Assembly (NCBI GenBank): GCA_014729935.1
Contig: WJJB01000179.1
Location: forward strand, 1-14,780
DNA length: 14,780 nucleotides
From: Candidatus Bathyarchaeota archaeon
Lineage (GTDB): Archaea; Asgardarchaeota; Lokiarchaeia; Sigyniarchaeales; Sigyniarchaeaceae
Direction: 5' to 3'
Shown: one piece after another, positions 1-6,098 of the stretch
How the letters are laid out: each line of letters starts with the position of its first letter
Numbering within the stretch: position 1 is the stretch's first letter
Notes under the pieces: generated by a model
The model's input: only the letters and a program-made list of their open reading frames with translations
Database searches by the model: none
What the model was told of the DNA's origin: nothing
Made by a program: the position numbers and the translations under genes

Positions 1-1
1 A

Positions 2-940
2 TCCATGGGTGCTTGGCGCGCGCCCACAGTGGCCCTTATGCCAGATTTCGTGGCGCCCCGGGATCGAAGCAAAGGAAACGGCATCGTGAATTTCCTCGGT
101 GGATTCGGTGCAATTTTCGCCTTCGTGGTTGGTGGACTCCTGATCACGGATGATAATCCTTTTCCAGGCTTCTTGTTGGTGTCTATCGTCATGTTGCTGG
201 CACTCGTGATACTTTTCCTTGGCGTCAAGGAACCAGATACTCGAAATTGGGATTTCTCTGCAGAATCGGAAGATGATAAGATAAGTATCATCACGAGCAT
301 CAAGCAAGTTGCACGCGAACCAGATAAGTCCACGCTCTTCATGCTCATGGCGATATTCTGCTGGTTTCTTGCATACCAAGGTTTAGAAGCCCTGTGGACG
401 GTCTATTCAGGAGAATTTTTTGGGTTGGACAGGGGGGCTGCTACCTTCTCTTTGACATTCGTGGCACTGCCATTCATGTTATTTGCCGTCCCCGCGGGAC
501 TTATTGCCAAGAAAATCACCCGCCGGTGGACCATCATCTGTGGACTCGTCATTGGCACGATTGCATTCCTGGTTTTGGAATTCATCAAGGGAGATATGGC
601 CCCCGTGTACGTGCTCTTTCCCGTCTTCGGGATCGCTTGGGCATTGATCAATATCAACTCAATCGCCATGATCTGGCAGATGGCACCATCGGCAAAGCAT
701 ATAGGAACTTACACTGGCCTATATTACTTTTTCTCCTTTTTAGCAGCCATCGTGGGTCCCACTGTTCTTGGTTTTTTCATGGATTACGTGGTCGGTCGCG
801 AGAACATGTTCGTCATATGCGTGGCATTTTTCCTGCTCGCTATCTTTTTCATGACCAAGGTCAAGCGAGGTGAGCCTGAACTAACCGATGAAGAGCGTGA
901 AGCAAGGCAAGCTGCCATCAATAGGGTAGACAGGGAGTGA
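2..940 (+). CDS. MFS transporter, GPH/SLC45 sugar-symporter-like (5' partial)
   Basis: C-terminal part of an integral-membrane major facilitator; the frame is open at the left edge, so the start and roughly the first 140 residues (TM1 to TM4) lie outside the window. What remains begins in TM4 at RAPTVALMPDFV and contains about eight hydrophobic segments, a charged central loop (about residues 75-105 of the visible part) and the segment GWALININSIAMIWQ, which is nearly identical in the downstream paralogue. The tail is short and charged. The family (GPH / SLC45-like) usually couples sugar or glycoside uptake to a cation, but no substrate can be read from the sequence. The stop is TGA; a T-run follows 43 bases later. 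The next gene is a paralogue in tandem, with a shorter central loop here than there. Confidence 0.88.
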   Translation, partial: SMGAWRAPTVALMPDFVAPRDRSKGNGIVNFLGGFGAIFAFVVGGLLITDDNPFPGFLLVSIVMLLALVILFLGVKEPDTRNWDFSAESEDDKISIITSIKQVAREPDKSTLFMLMAIFCWFLAYQGLEALWTVYSGEFFGLDRGAATFSLTFVALPFMLFAVPAGLIAKKITRRWTIICGLVIGTIAFLVLEFIKGDMAPVYVLFPVFGIAWALININSIAMIWQMAPSAKHIGTYTGLYYFFSFLAAIVGPTVLGFFMDYVVGRENMFVICVAFFLLAIFFMTKVKRGEPELTDEEREARQAAINRVDRE

Positions 941-948
941 AAGATCAC

Positions 949-956
949 TATTATAA
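949..956 (+). promoter_or_regulatory. TATA-like element before the second MFS gene
   Basis: TATTATAA lies about 55 bases before the ATG at 1011, predicting a transcription start near 980 and a leader of about 30 bases. No clear Shine-Dalgarno precedes the ATG, so the second transporter may have its own promoter. Based on position and composition only. Confidence 0.35.
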
Positions 957-982
957 GGGGGAACTCTCGAAATCCTCCATCC

Positions 983-988
983 TTTTTT
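983..988 (+). terminator. T-run terminator after the first MFS gene
   Basis: Six consecutive T residues within CCTTTTTTATC, 43 bases after the TGA stop. Archaeal RNA polymerase can terminate at such T-runs without a hairpin. It may only partly separate the two transporter genes. Confidence 0.35.
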
Positions 989-1010
989 ATCACGGGTTCA
1001 CAAGCTACCC

Positions 1011-2567
1011 ATGCAAAATGATTCCCAAGAATCCCTACCGGTTCGGAAGACCTTCTTGATAGGATTTGGATTTCTGTCTGCCATGCTTTGTTGGATGGTG
1101 TACAATTTTCAAATGCCAATAATCTTGGCTGGAAAAATCGCCGAGGATGGGTACTCATTCATTCGGGTTGGATTGCTTGGTACAGCAGCCTCCAGGCAAT
1201 TCTGGACGGGATTCATCATGACCATCGATAATATCGTGGCTATTGGCTTGCAACCGTGGTTCGGGAAGCTTTCGGATAGATTGGAAAGCCGTTTTGGTCG
1301 TCGAACACCATTCATGATGATAGGCGTGCCGGTGGCGGCAGCCTGCCTATGTCTCATGGCATTCCTTGAACAGTTAAACCCGATCATGCTGGCATTCACC
1401 TCGTTCATCATCGTGGTTTGTATTTTTAACTTGGCAATGGCTTTCTATCGTGCCCCTATCGTGGCTCTCATGGCAGATAACGTGGTTCCCAAGCATCGAA
1501 GCACGGCTAATGCAATCATAAATCTCATGGGAGGGGTTGGCACTGCTATCGGATTCCTTGTTCCCATTTTCGTCACCAGTATACCATCCGTCAAGGAAGC
1601 AACCACCATCACGGGGGTTCTTGCCACACAAAATTTCTTCATTGAGGATGCAACGATCTTTATGCTAACCGCGCTCCTCATGATTGTTGCTCTGGTGCTT
1701 TTCATGACCTTGGTGCATGAGGTACCAACAGGTAATGGGTTCTGGCATCTAGCGCCGGTTCCCATCGAATTCGACGTGGAGAAGCAGCAGGTAATCACCA
1801 TGCCAAGTGATTCCGGTAAAAACATGGATGCACAGAAATCGAGGGAATCAAGGAGCTTGCTTGGCGATCTTGCCGGCGTATTCAAGGAGGAGGAAAAGTC
1901 AGGTGCCTTCATGCTCTTGGCGATCTTCTCGTGGTTTTTCGGTTTTAATGCACTTGAAGCCAATTTTTCGAGATGGACCCAGGAATACCTGCTTCTCTCT
2001 GGTGGATTCGTCGGGCAACTTTTCCTTGCATTGCCCATCGCGCTGTTCCTTGTCGGTATTCCATCTGCAAAAATCGCGGGAAAAATAGGACGGAAGAAAA
2101 CCATTCGGCTCGGTTTAGCATTCATGATCGGGAGCTTGGCACTCATGATCGTTTCCCAAGAAATCTTGCGGAACCAAGTTCTCTCGGGTGATGCATCGCC
2201 AAATATATGGTTGCTTGCCTCGACAATCGCGTTCATGGGTGTTGGTTGGGCATTGATCAATATCAACAGCATAACGATTATTTGGCAACTTGCGCCGATA
2301 GACAAGATCGGCTCCTACACGGGACTCTACTATTTATTTAGCCAGCTTGCAGCCATCCTTTCTCCAACCTTCATGGGTGGTATCTTAACGGCTGGCGAGG
2401 TGATTGCGGGACCCGTGCACACGTGGCGTTCCTTGGTACCATTCATGTTGATTAGCATGGTCATTGCACTTCTATTCATGTTCAAGGTGAAGCGTGGGGA
2501 AGCAGATGAATTCAGCACCGAGCTTGAAAAGAAAGCACGTCGAGAAGCCATCGAGCGCCTGAAATAG
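1011..2567 (+). CDS. MFS transporter, GPH/SLC45 sugar-symporter-like
   Basis: Complete 518-residue major facilitator, about 12 membrane helices, acting in the cytoplasmic membrane. The loop between TM2 and TM3 carries the family's motif A in the form GKLSDRLESRFGRRTP (residues 85-100). TM4 has RAPIVALMADNVV, matching the truncated upstream gene, and TM10 carries GWALININSITIIWQ. The central loop between the two six-helix halves is long and charged (about residues 235-295). The family commonly moves sugars or glycosides with a cation; the substrate is not determinable here. The start at 1011 is the first ATG before TM1; no strong ribosome site precedes it. A TATA-like element at 949 could give a separate promoter. 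The stop is TAG. The tandem arrangement with a clearly homologous neighbour suggests local duplication, but the proteins have diverged throughout. Confidence 0.9.
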   Translation: MQNDSQESLPVRKTFLIGFGFLSAMLCWMVYNFQMPIILAGKIAEDGYSFIRVGLLGTAASRQFWTGFIMTIDNIVAIGLQPWFGKLSDRLESRFGRRTPFMMIGVPVAAACLCLMAFLEQLNPIMLAFTSFIIVVCIFNLAMAFYRAPIVALMADNVVPKHRSTANAIINLMGGVGTAIGFLVPIFVTSIPSVKEATTITGVLATQNFFIEDATIFMLTALLMIVALVLFMTLVHEVPTGNGFWHLAPVPIEFDVEKQQVITMPSDSGKNMDAQKSRESRSLLGDLAGVFKEEEKSGAFMLLAIFSWFFGFNALEANFSRWTQEYLLLSGGFVGQLFLALPIALFLVGIPSAKIAGKIGRKKTIRLGLAFMIGSLALMIVSQEILRNQVLSGDASPNIWLLASTIAFMGVGWALININSITIIWQLAPIDKIGSYTGLYYLFSQLAAILSPTFMGGILTAGEVIAGPVHTWRSLVPFMLISMVIALLFMFKVKRGEADEFSTELEKKARREAIERLK

Positions 2568-2637
2568 GATCCTACATGATTTCTGCACAAAGCCCCGGAA
2601 CTTGCATGATGGTACGGGATGCAACGTAAGGAGAATC

Positions 2638-3354
2638 ATGTCCATTGGGAGTCGCACGGGTGCAACCGTTATAGCTTGGTCATTACTCCGGGATTGAATG
2701 CACAGGGATAAGGTTAGTTTCACCGCCCTGACTGACCACCTGATTCGTCTCGGAACATTTACAACAAGAATTCACGTTTCATTCCAAGACACACATGAGC
2801 TGTTACTGGAGCCAGTCATCGGATGGGAGAATGTAGCCAGATACCTCAAGTCGCATGCATCCATGCGGGCAGATGGTACCTATTACCGGTTTGCTGGAGG
2901 AAAGAATGACGCGAAGATTTATTTTTTCAAGATCGTGCACATGTTAATACGGAATGCCTAGCATCACGAGGGAAAGCGTTGGTCAACGGGGCTCTTCTTC
3001 ACATCATACTTGGCTAGTGTTTCTATTGAAGTCCAGTTTGAAATCTCCTGCGAACTTTTCCGATTCGAGATCGCCGAGCAGCGCATCAAGGAAGGTGCAC
3101 TCGTCTACTTCAAGCTGCGATTCCTACCTTGCTGCCGAAAGGATTTCATGCTCCACGGCCGATATAATCCCACGGACACGAGCATCTTGGACCCGGACCG
3201 TGGCGGCGTGCAATTACTCGAGATGGGATCTCCCCTGCCAGATTACAGCAATAAATCAGTCCGGGATGAATTGAACTTTATGGATGGCAAAATGCACAAC
3301 ATCTTGGACGATATGATCAACCGGATTGGAAAGTTGAGAAAGGAAAAGCAGTAG
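2638..3354 (+). pseudogene. Doubly interrupted reading frame, unknown protein (possible pseudogene)
   Basis: One frame runs from ATG 2638, which has an excellent ribosome site (TAAGGAG, six bases before the ATG), to TAG 3352-3354, interrupted only by TGA at 2695-2697 and TAG at 2959-2961. The three pieces are 19, 87 and 130 codons. Codon use and amino-acid make-up look protein-like in the second and third pieces, including SIEVQFEISCELFRFEI and a charged end NILDDMINRIGKLRKEKQ. The third piece has no ribosome site or ATG of its own near its beginning. Both stops differ by one C-to-T change from sense codons (CGA Arg, CAG Gln), as expected for decay without frameshift. Alternatives are a short leader peptide followed by a coupled gene at ATG 2698 (the TGA directly abuts that ATG), stop-codon readthrough, or assembly error. 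I do not recognise the protein family. Confidence 0.5.
2698..2961 (+). CDS. Hypothetical protein, middle segment of the interrupted frame
   Basis: An 87-residue open segment beginning at an ATG that immediately follows the TGA of the 19-codon leader, ending at TAG 2959. If the interrupted frame is not decaying, this could be translated alone by coupling to the leader. It contains alternating hydrophobic stretches (RIHVSFQDTHELLLEPVIGW and AKIYFFKIVHMLI) but no motif I know. The frame continues past the TAG without shifting, which argues that this is a fragment of a longer protein rather than a finished gene. Confidence 0.3.
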   Translation: MHRDKVSFTALTDHLIRLGTFTTRIHVSFQDTHELLLEPVIGWENVARYLKSHASMRADGTYYRFAGGKNDAKIYFFKIVHMLIRNA

Positions 3355-3424
3355 CCCGGGAAGGATTCGAACCTTCGTCACAGGGTTCAAAGCCCCGGAT
3401 GCTTGGCCTCTACACTACCGGGCT
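3352..3424 (-). tRNA. tRNA-Gln (anticodon UUG)
   Basis: On the minus strand the sequence folds as a full cloverleaf. The acceptor stem AGCCCGG pairs perfectly with CCGGGCT. The anticodon stem CGGGG/CCCTG (with one G-U pair) holds the loop CTTTGAA, giving anticodon TTG and therefore glutamine. The T-arm is GAAGG-TTCGAAT-CCTTC. The D-stem GTGT/GCAT needs two wobble pairs. The discriminator is A and no CCA is encoded, as is common in archaea. No intron is visible. A T-rich stretch just beyond the 3' end (minus strand, about 3340-3349) can terminate transcription. The last three bases overlap the TAG stop of the convergent interrupted frame. No TATA box lies just upstream, so transcription may begin farther away, across the GC-rich island. 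Confidence 0.95.
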
Positions 3425-3790
3425 TCGTGCGGGTGCCCGGAGCGCCACCGGTGATGGACTGGTCGCGTCAGGGCGTGATTGGTCAAGCACCCGGCGCCTA
3501 AAAACTTGTCGGACCGCGCTTGGCAGCCGCCATGGTGCCACCCGTGATGGCTCGTGTGCCCGCGTTCTCGCAAGCTTGGTAGTGCTTGAACCGCGCAAGT
3601 GTAGGTCTTCAAGGCGTGGCGTGGCATCACCGGCCATGGATTGACTTGCTTGGAAAGCAATACCACCAAGGCAAGGGGCCCTTGGCTTCAAGGCGGGCGT
3701 CGGCATTGCAAGGAGGGGAATGAAACACCTCGGGATGAGCATCCATCACCTGCAAGGATGCATGGCAAACGCGTTGATGGATGTCGCTCG
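3425..3790. other. GC-rich, hairpin-rich gene-free island; candidate structured RNA
   Basis: By my count 3421-3780 is about 61% G+C, against roughly 40-50% in neighbouring genes. Open frames here give Arg/Pro/Ala-rich, non-protein-like translations. Perfect hairpins are dense: TGGCA/TGCCA (3521-3540), TTGCTT-GGA-AAGCAA (3646-3660), CCAAGG/CCTTGG (3666-3685) and a nine-base stem CATCCATCA/TGATGGATG (3740-3783). A ten-base direct repeat CTTCAAGGCG occurs at 3607 and 3686. The strand is uncertain: CTATAAATC on the minus strand at about 3838-3844 would start a transcript near 3815 that reads through the island into tRNA-Gln. I see no signature of SRP RNA (no CCGGAAGG-AGCAGCC loop), RNase P RNA (no GAGGAAAGTCC) or 5S rRNA. 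Confidence 0.45.
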
Positions 3791-3954
3791 TGATACCGTT
3801 TTTCATGGAATCACCTTGATCCGGAAAGGTAAACAGATTTATAGCCCGTGTCCTAGCGACAGGTGGCAAGAATGACCATGGGCAATCGGTTGTTTCGTGA
3901 AAGACAGGGAAGATGAATCAACCCGAGTGGTCTTGGTAAATACATGGATGGTGA
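3791..3954. other. Intergenic leader region before the rhodanese gene
   Basis: No gene is visible between the GC-rich island and the rhodanese start; base composition returns to about 40% G+C. It contains the TATA-like TTTATA described separately. The rest shows no hairpin, repeat or reading frame that I can support. Confidence 0.5.
3838..3843 (+). promoter_or_regulatory. TATA-like element, usable in either direction
   Basis: TTTATA (context GATTTATAGC) is a candidate TATA box for the rhodanese gene, predicting a start near 3868 and a leader of about 90 bases. Read on the minus strand the same bases give CTATAAATC, which would place a start near 3815 and drive the GC-rich island and tRNA-Gln. 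Direction cannot be decided from sequence alone. Confidence 0.35.
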
Positions 3955-3960
3955 GTGAAA

Positions 3961-4293
3961 ATGGTAGGGAAATTACAGCTAATCACGTTGGAAAAAGTCA
4001 TCGAGATGAGGGAAAACAATGAAGACTTCACGATGGTTGAAGTCCTTTCAAGTGAAAAATATGAAGAGGGTCACGTGCCCGGTGCGATAAACATCGAGTT
4101 AGATCAGGTGAGAGAAGAAGCAGGAGAAAAATTGGAGAAGGGAAGGACCGTCGTGGTGTATTGCGGAGGCTATGCTTGCAGGGCGAGCACCAAGGCGGCG
4201 AAAATTTTGATGAGCATGGGTTACAAGGATGTGCTTGATTTCAAGGGAGGGAAACCAGTATGGAAGAATGCGGGACTCAAGCTGGAGCATTAA
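3961..4293 (+). CDS. Rhodanese-like single-domain protein
   Basis: A 110-residue single rhodanese domain, probably cytoplasmic, as no signal or membrane segment is visible. The active-site loop CGGYACRAS carries Cys68 followed five residues later by Arg, the CX5R layout of sulfurtransferases. The substrate-facing CDC25-like entry HVPGAINIELDQV (about residues 38-50) is also present. Such proteins accept a sulfane sulfur as a cysteine persulfide and hand it to an acceptor; the acceptor here is unknown. A GTG at 3955 also lies in frame, but the ribosome site GGTGAG ends six bases before ATG 3961, so I prefer 3961. The stop is TAA. The following gene is 183 bases away, so co-transcription is possible but not evident. 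Confidence 0.9.
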   Translation: MVGKLQLITLEKVIEMRENNEDFTMVEVLSSEKYEEGHVPGAINIELDQVREEAGEKLEKGRTVVVYCGGYACRASTKAAKILMSMGYKDVLDFKGGKPVWKNAGLKLEH

Positions 4294-4476
4294 ACCGTGG
4301 GATGGATGCCATGCGTGCACGATGCTGTCCCGCCCAACAGGAATAAGGCTCCCGCCAAGACCCGCGTTCAGGAGATACGCAAGAATCGGGAATCAATGGA
4401 TTCCTGGAACCATGACCGTGCAGTGCATGAGAAAAACACGAGAAATCACTACACGGTAATGCTGGGGTAAACGAAG

Positions 4477-4824
4477 ATGATAGAAAAATATGATTTCGGA
4501 AGGATCGTTATTGATGGCAAGGAGTACACCGAAGACCTAAAGGTCTTTCCAAGCCAAGTCAAGCCTGGCTGGTGGCGGGAGCGGGGGCACTTATTGCAAT
4601 CACGGGATATCACCGACGTGCTGGAATTCCATCTCGACCTACTGGTCATCGGCACGGGCTACCACGGGAACATGGAATTGAGCGCGGGCTTGAAGGAAAT
4701 CTTGGATGAAAGGGGGATAGTTCATGTCGAGTCAGAGAGTCCCGAAGCCGTGGATATATTCAACCACGAGGATGGAAAAGCGGGTCCGGAAGAGGTTATA
4801 GGGATATTCCATCTAACTTGCTAG
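4477..4824 (+). CDS. Mth938-like domain protein (DUF498)
   Basis: A 115-residue protein matching the small Mth938/DUF498 family. Typical features are the N-terminal FGRIVIDGKEYTEDLKVFP, the strand-rich core LDLLVIGTGYHGNMELS with its glycine-rich turn, and a C-terminal region that assigns a second strand before VIGIFHLTC. The family has a known fold (shared with a mitochondrial complex I assembly factor, NDUFAF3) but no settled biochemical role in archaea. No signal peptide or membrane helix is seen. The ATG at 4477 gives the expected N terminus; a weak purine-rich site (GGGGTAAACGAAG) precedes it. The stop TAG lies 19 bases before the acylphosphatase gene, so the two are probably co-transcribed. 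Confidence 0.85.
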   Translation: MIEKYDFGRIVIDGKEYTEDLKVFPSQVKPGWWRERGHLLQSRDITDVLEFHLDLLVIGTGYHGNMELSAGLKEILDERGIVHVESESPEAVDIFNHEDGKAGPEEVIGIFHLTC

Positions 4825-4843
4825 GTCTTGGACGGGTCAAGAG

Positions 4844-5146
4844 ATGATAGAAATGGGAAACCAAAATGATTTGGAACGCCTGCACGCGTACGTGTCCGGG
4901 AGGGTGCAAGGGGTCTTTTTCAGGGCAACCACCCGTAGGAAAGCAAGAAAGTTTGGCGTGACGGGTTGGGTGAAAAATCTCCCCAACGGCAAGGTCGAGG
5001 TACTCGCGGAAGGGCGCAAAGATAAGCTGGACAAGTTGGAACGGTTCCTGCAGGAGGGGCCAAGAGCTGCACGGGTTGAAGACGTGGATGTGTCTCGCGA
5101 TGTGGTGGAGGAAAAGGAACACGGGTCCTTTTTCGTGAAGCGCTAA
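4844..5146 (+). CDS. acyP: Acylphosphatase
   Basis: A 100-residue acylphosphatase, which hydrolyses acyl phosphates such as acetyl or carbamoyl phosphate to the carboxylate and phosphate in the cytoplasm. The signature VSGRVQGVFFRATTR carries the phosphate-binding Arg27, and GWVKNLPNGKVEV carries the catalytic Asn45, both at the usual spacing. The length fits the family (about 90-100 residues). The true start could be ATG 4844 or the in-frame ATG at 4853, since the first residues before LERLHAYVSG are variable; 4844 follows AAGAG closely. It sits 19 bases after the Mth938-like gene and ends the plus-strand run; a T-rich stretch follows 15 bases after the stop. Confidence 0.95.
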   Translation: MIEMGNQNDLERLHAYVSGRVQGVFFRATTRRKARKFGVTGWVKNLPNGKVEVLAEGRKDKLDKLERFLQEGPRAARVEDVDVSRDVVEEKEHGSFFVKR

Positions 5147-5160
5147 TCAATAAACACGTG

Positions 5161-5170
5161 CTTTCTTTTT
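5161..5170 (+). terminator. T-rich terminator after acylphosphatase
   Basis: CTTTCTTTTT begins 15 bases after the TAA stop of the acylphosphatase gene. It lies between two CACGTG palindromes, which may pair to form a hairpin around it. T-rich tracts such as this commonly end archaeal transcripts. Confidence 0.45.
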
Positions 5171-5358
5171 CCCACGTGCGAGATGCTTGTTTAAAATAGA
5201 TGCCAAGAACGATCGGAAAGTAACACGTGAGAACCGGGCGTCAAGAATGCATTGGACGCGTGGAACTATTAAGGTTCTCTCGGCCCCCATGACATGATTG
5301 AACTACCACGCCCTGCCTAAATAAACCAAAGGGACTGTTTTTCTTTCGCAAAATGGAT

Positions 5359-5365
5359 AAAAAAA
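5359..5365 (-). terminator. T-run terminator after the BON gene
   Basis: Seven consecutive T residues on the minus strand (A-run on the plus strand), 26 bases after the TAA stop of the BON protein gene. This is a good candidate end for the M50-BON transcript. Confidence 0.5.
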
Positions 5366-5390
5366 GGATGGAAATGATTTCCCGCGAGTA

Positions 5391-6098
5391 TTACGCCGGT
5401 GGGATGAATTTCACGCGATTATTGATGGAAAGCACGCCACGGGTGAATTGCGCGGCATCTTGCACTGCCTGCAAGGCAGACCAGTTGTTTACTTCACCCG
5501 TGAGAGTCACGTTTCCTTGTTCCACCATGACATCCACATCATCGATATCCACGAACAAGTTACGATCGATGGCTGCAATGATTTGCTCGCCAATTTGCTT
5601 GTCATATACACCCTCTGTTGGCACCACGGCAACCTTATTTAAAATTTCCTTGATTCCGTGATTTTGCGAGATGAATTCCTCCATATATTCAAGCTTCCAA
5701 AAGGCATCGGTGCTTCCCTCCACGATCACCCTCCCGTCTGACACGCTGATCGAGAGATCGGATTCATCCAGGTTTACGTCCCAAGCAATCATTTCACGAA
5801 GGTGTTGCTCTAGCTTGGTATCTGATAATTCCTTTTTATCTGGATGTTCGGGAATGTCAACCATGATTTCGTTGCGAACATTCATCACGCCAGGTACCCG
5901 GTTGATTGCCTTCACTGCACGCCCCATGATTGCATAGTTTGGAACAGAACCACTCATTACCACTGTGCCATCATCCACCTCGATGGTAAGATTGGATGCA
6001 TCCACGCGTCCATCCCAGAAGAGCTCATCGGTGACTGCCCGCTTGATGGCTTCATCATTCATGGGTTTCGCATTTGCGCTTCCCGTTCCACCCGTCAT
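5391..6098 (-). CDS. Triple BON-domain protein
   Basis: A 235-residue protein made of three BON domains, at about residues 14-82, 91-160 and 162-233. Each shows an amphipathic helix followed by a strand-turn-strand motif with a central glycine: DGTVVMSGSVPN, DGRVIVEGSTDA and QGNVTLTGEVNN. In bacteria BON domains associate with phospholipid surfaces or with mechanosensitive and stress proteins of the envelope; no signal peptide or membrane helix is visible here, so it is probably cytoplasmic or peripheral. The start ATG overlaps the stop of the upstream M50 protease (ATGA), implying translational coupling and a shared role. An alternative start is Met13 at 6062. Without CBS or kinase fusions, its ligand cannot be guessed. 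Confidence 0.88.
   Translation of the reverse strand: MTGGTGSANAKPMNDEAIKRAVTDELFWDGRVDASNLTIEVDDGTVVMSGSVPNYAIMGRAVKAINRVPGVMNVRNEIMVDIPEHPDKKELSDTKLEQHLREMIAWDVNLDESDLSISVSDGRVIVEGSTDAFWKLEYMEEFISQNHGIKEILNKVAVVPTEGVYDKQIGEQIIAAIDRNLFVDIDDVDVMVEQGNVTLTGEVNNWSALQAVQDAAQFTRGVLSINNRVKFIPPA

Larger units (their letters stand above)
5147..5390. other. Convergent gap with T-runs and short hairpins
   Basis: This 244-base gap separates the converging acylphosphatase and BON genes. It holds T-runs suited to termination on each strand, a CACGTG pair flanking the T-rich loop (5155-5178), a TTTAAAATA element at about 5191, and nested inverted repeats GCGTGG/CCACGC (5258-5311) and GAAC/GTTC (5263-5277). 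No reading frame looks coding. A small RNA is possible but unsupported. Confidence 0.35.

Noticed and set aside
1445..2305. Long minus-strand open frame of 286 codons opposite the second MFS gene
   Set aside because: It is a shadow of the transporter; the plus-strand frame has clear helices and family motifs, while the antisense translation does not resemble any family.
2959..2961. TAG as a pyrrolysine codon
   Set aside because: TAG ends the second MFS, the Mth938-like and the MazG-like genes, so it is not a rare codon here, and no pyl gene or downstream element is visible. Kept only as a remote alternative.
3410..3742. Minus-strand open frame of 110 codons in the GC-rich island
   Set aside because: It overlaps the tRNA and translates to Arg/Pro/Ala-rich sequence without motifs, as expected from GC-rich noncoding DNA.
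3425..3790. SRP RNA, RNase P RNA or 5S rRNA in the GC-rich island
   Set aside because: I looked on both strands for the CCGGAAGG-AGCAGCC loop, the GAGGAAAGTCC block and the 5S core and found none; a divergent version cannot be excluded by eye.
5155..5229. Three CACGTG palindromes within 75 bases
   Set aside because: CACGTG and its ACGTG core recur through the window, inside genes too (for example near 4074, 8256, 10343 and 13606), so this looks like a genome word bias and not a regulatory cluster.
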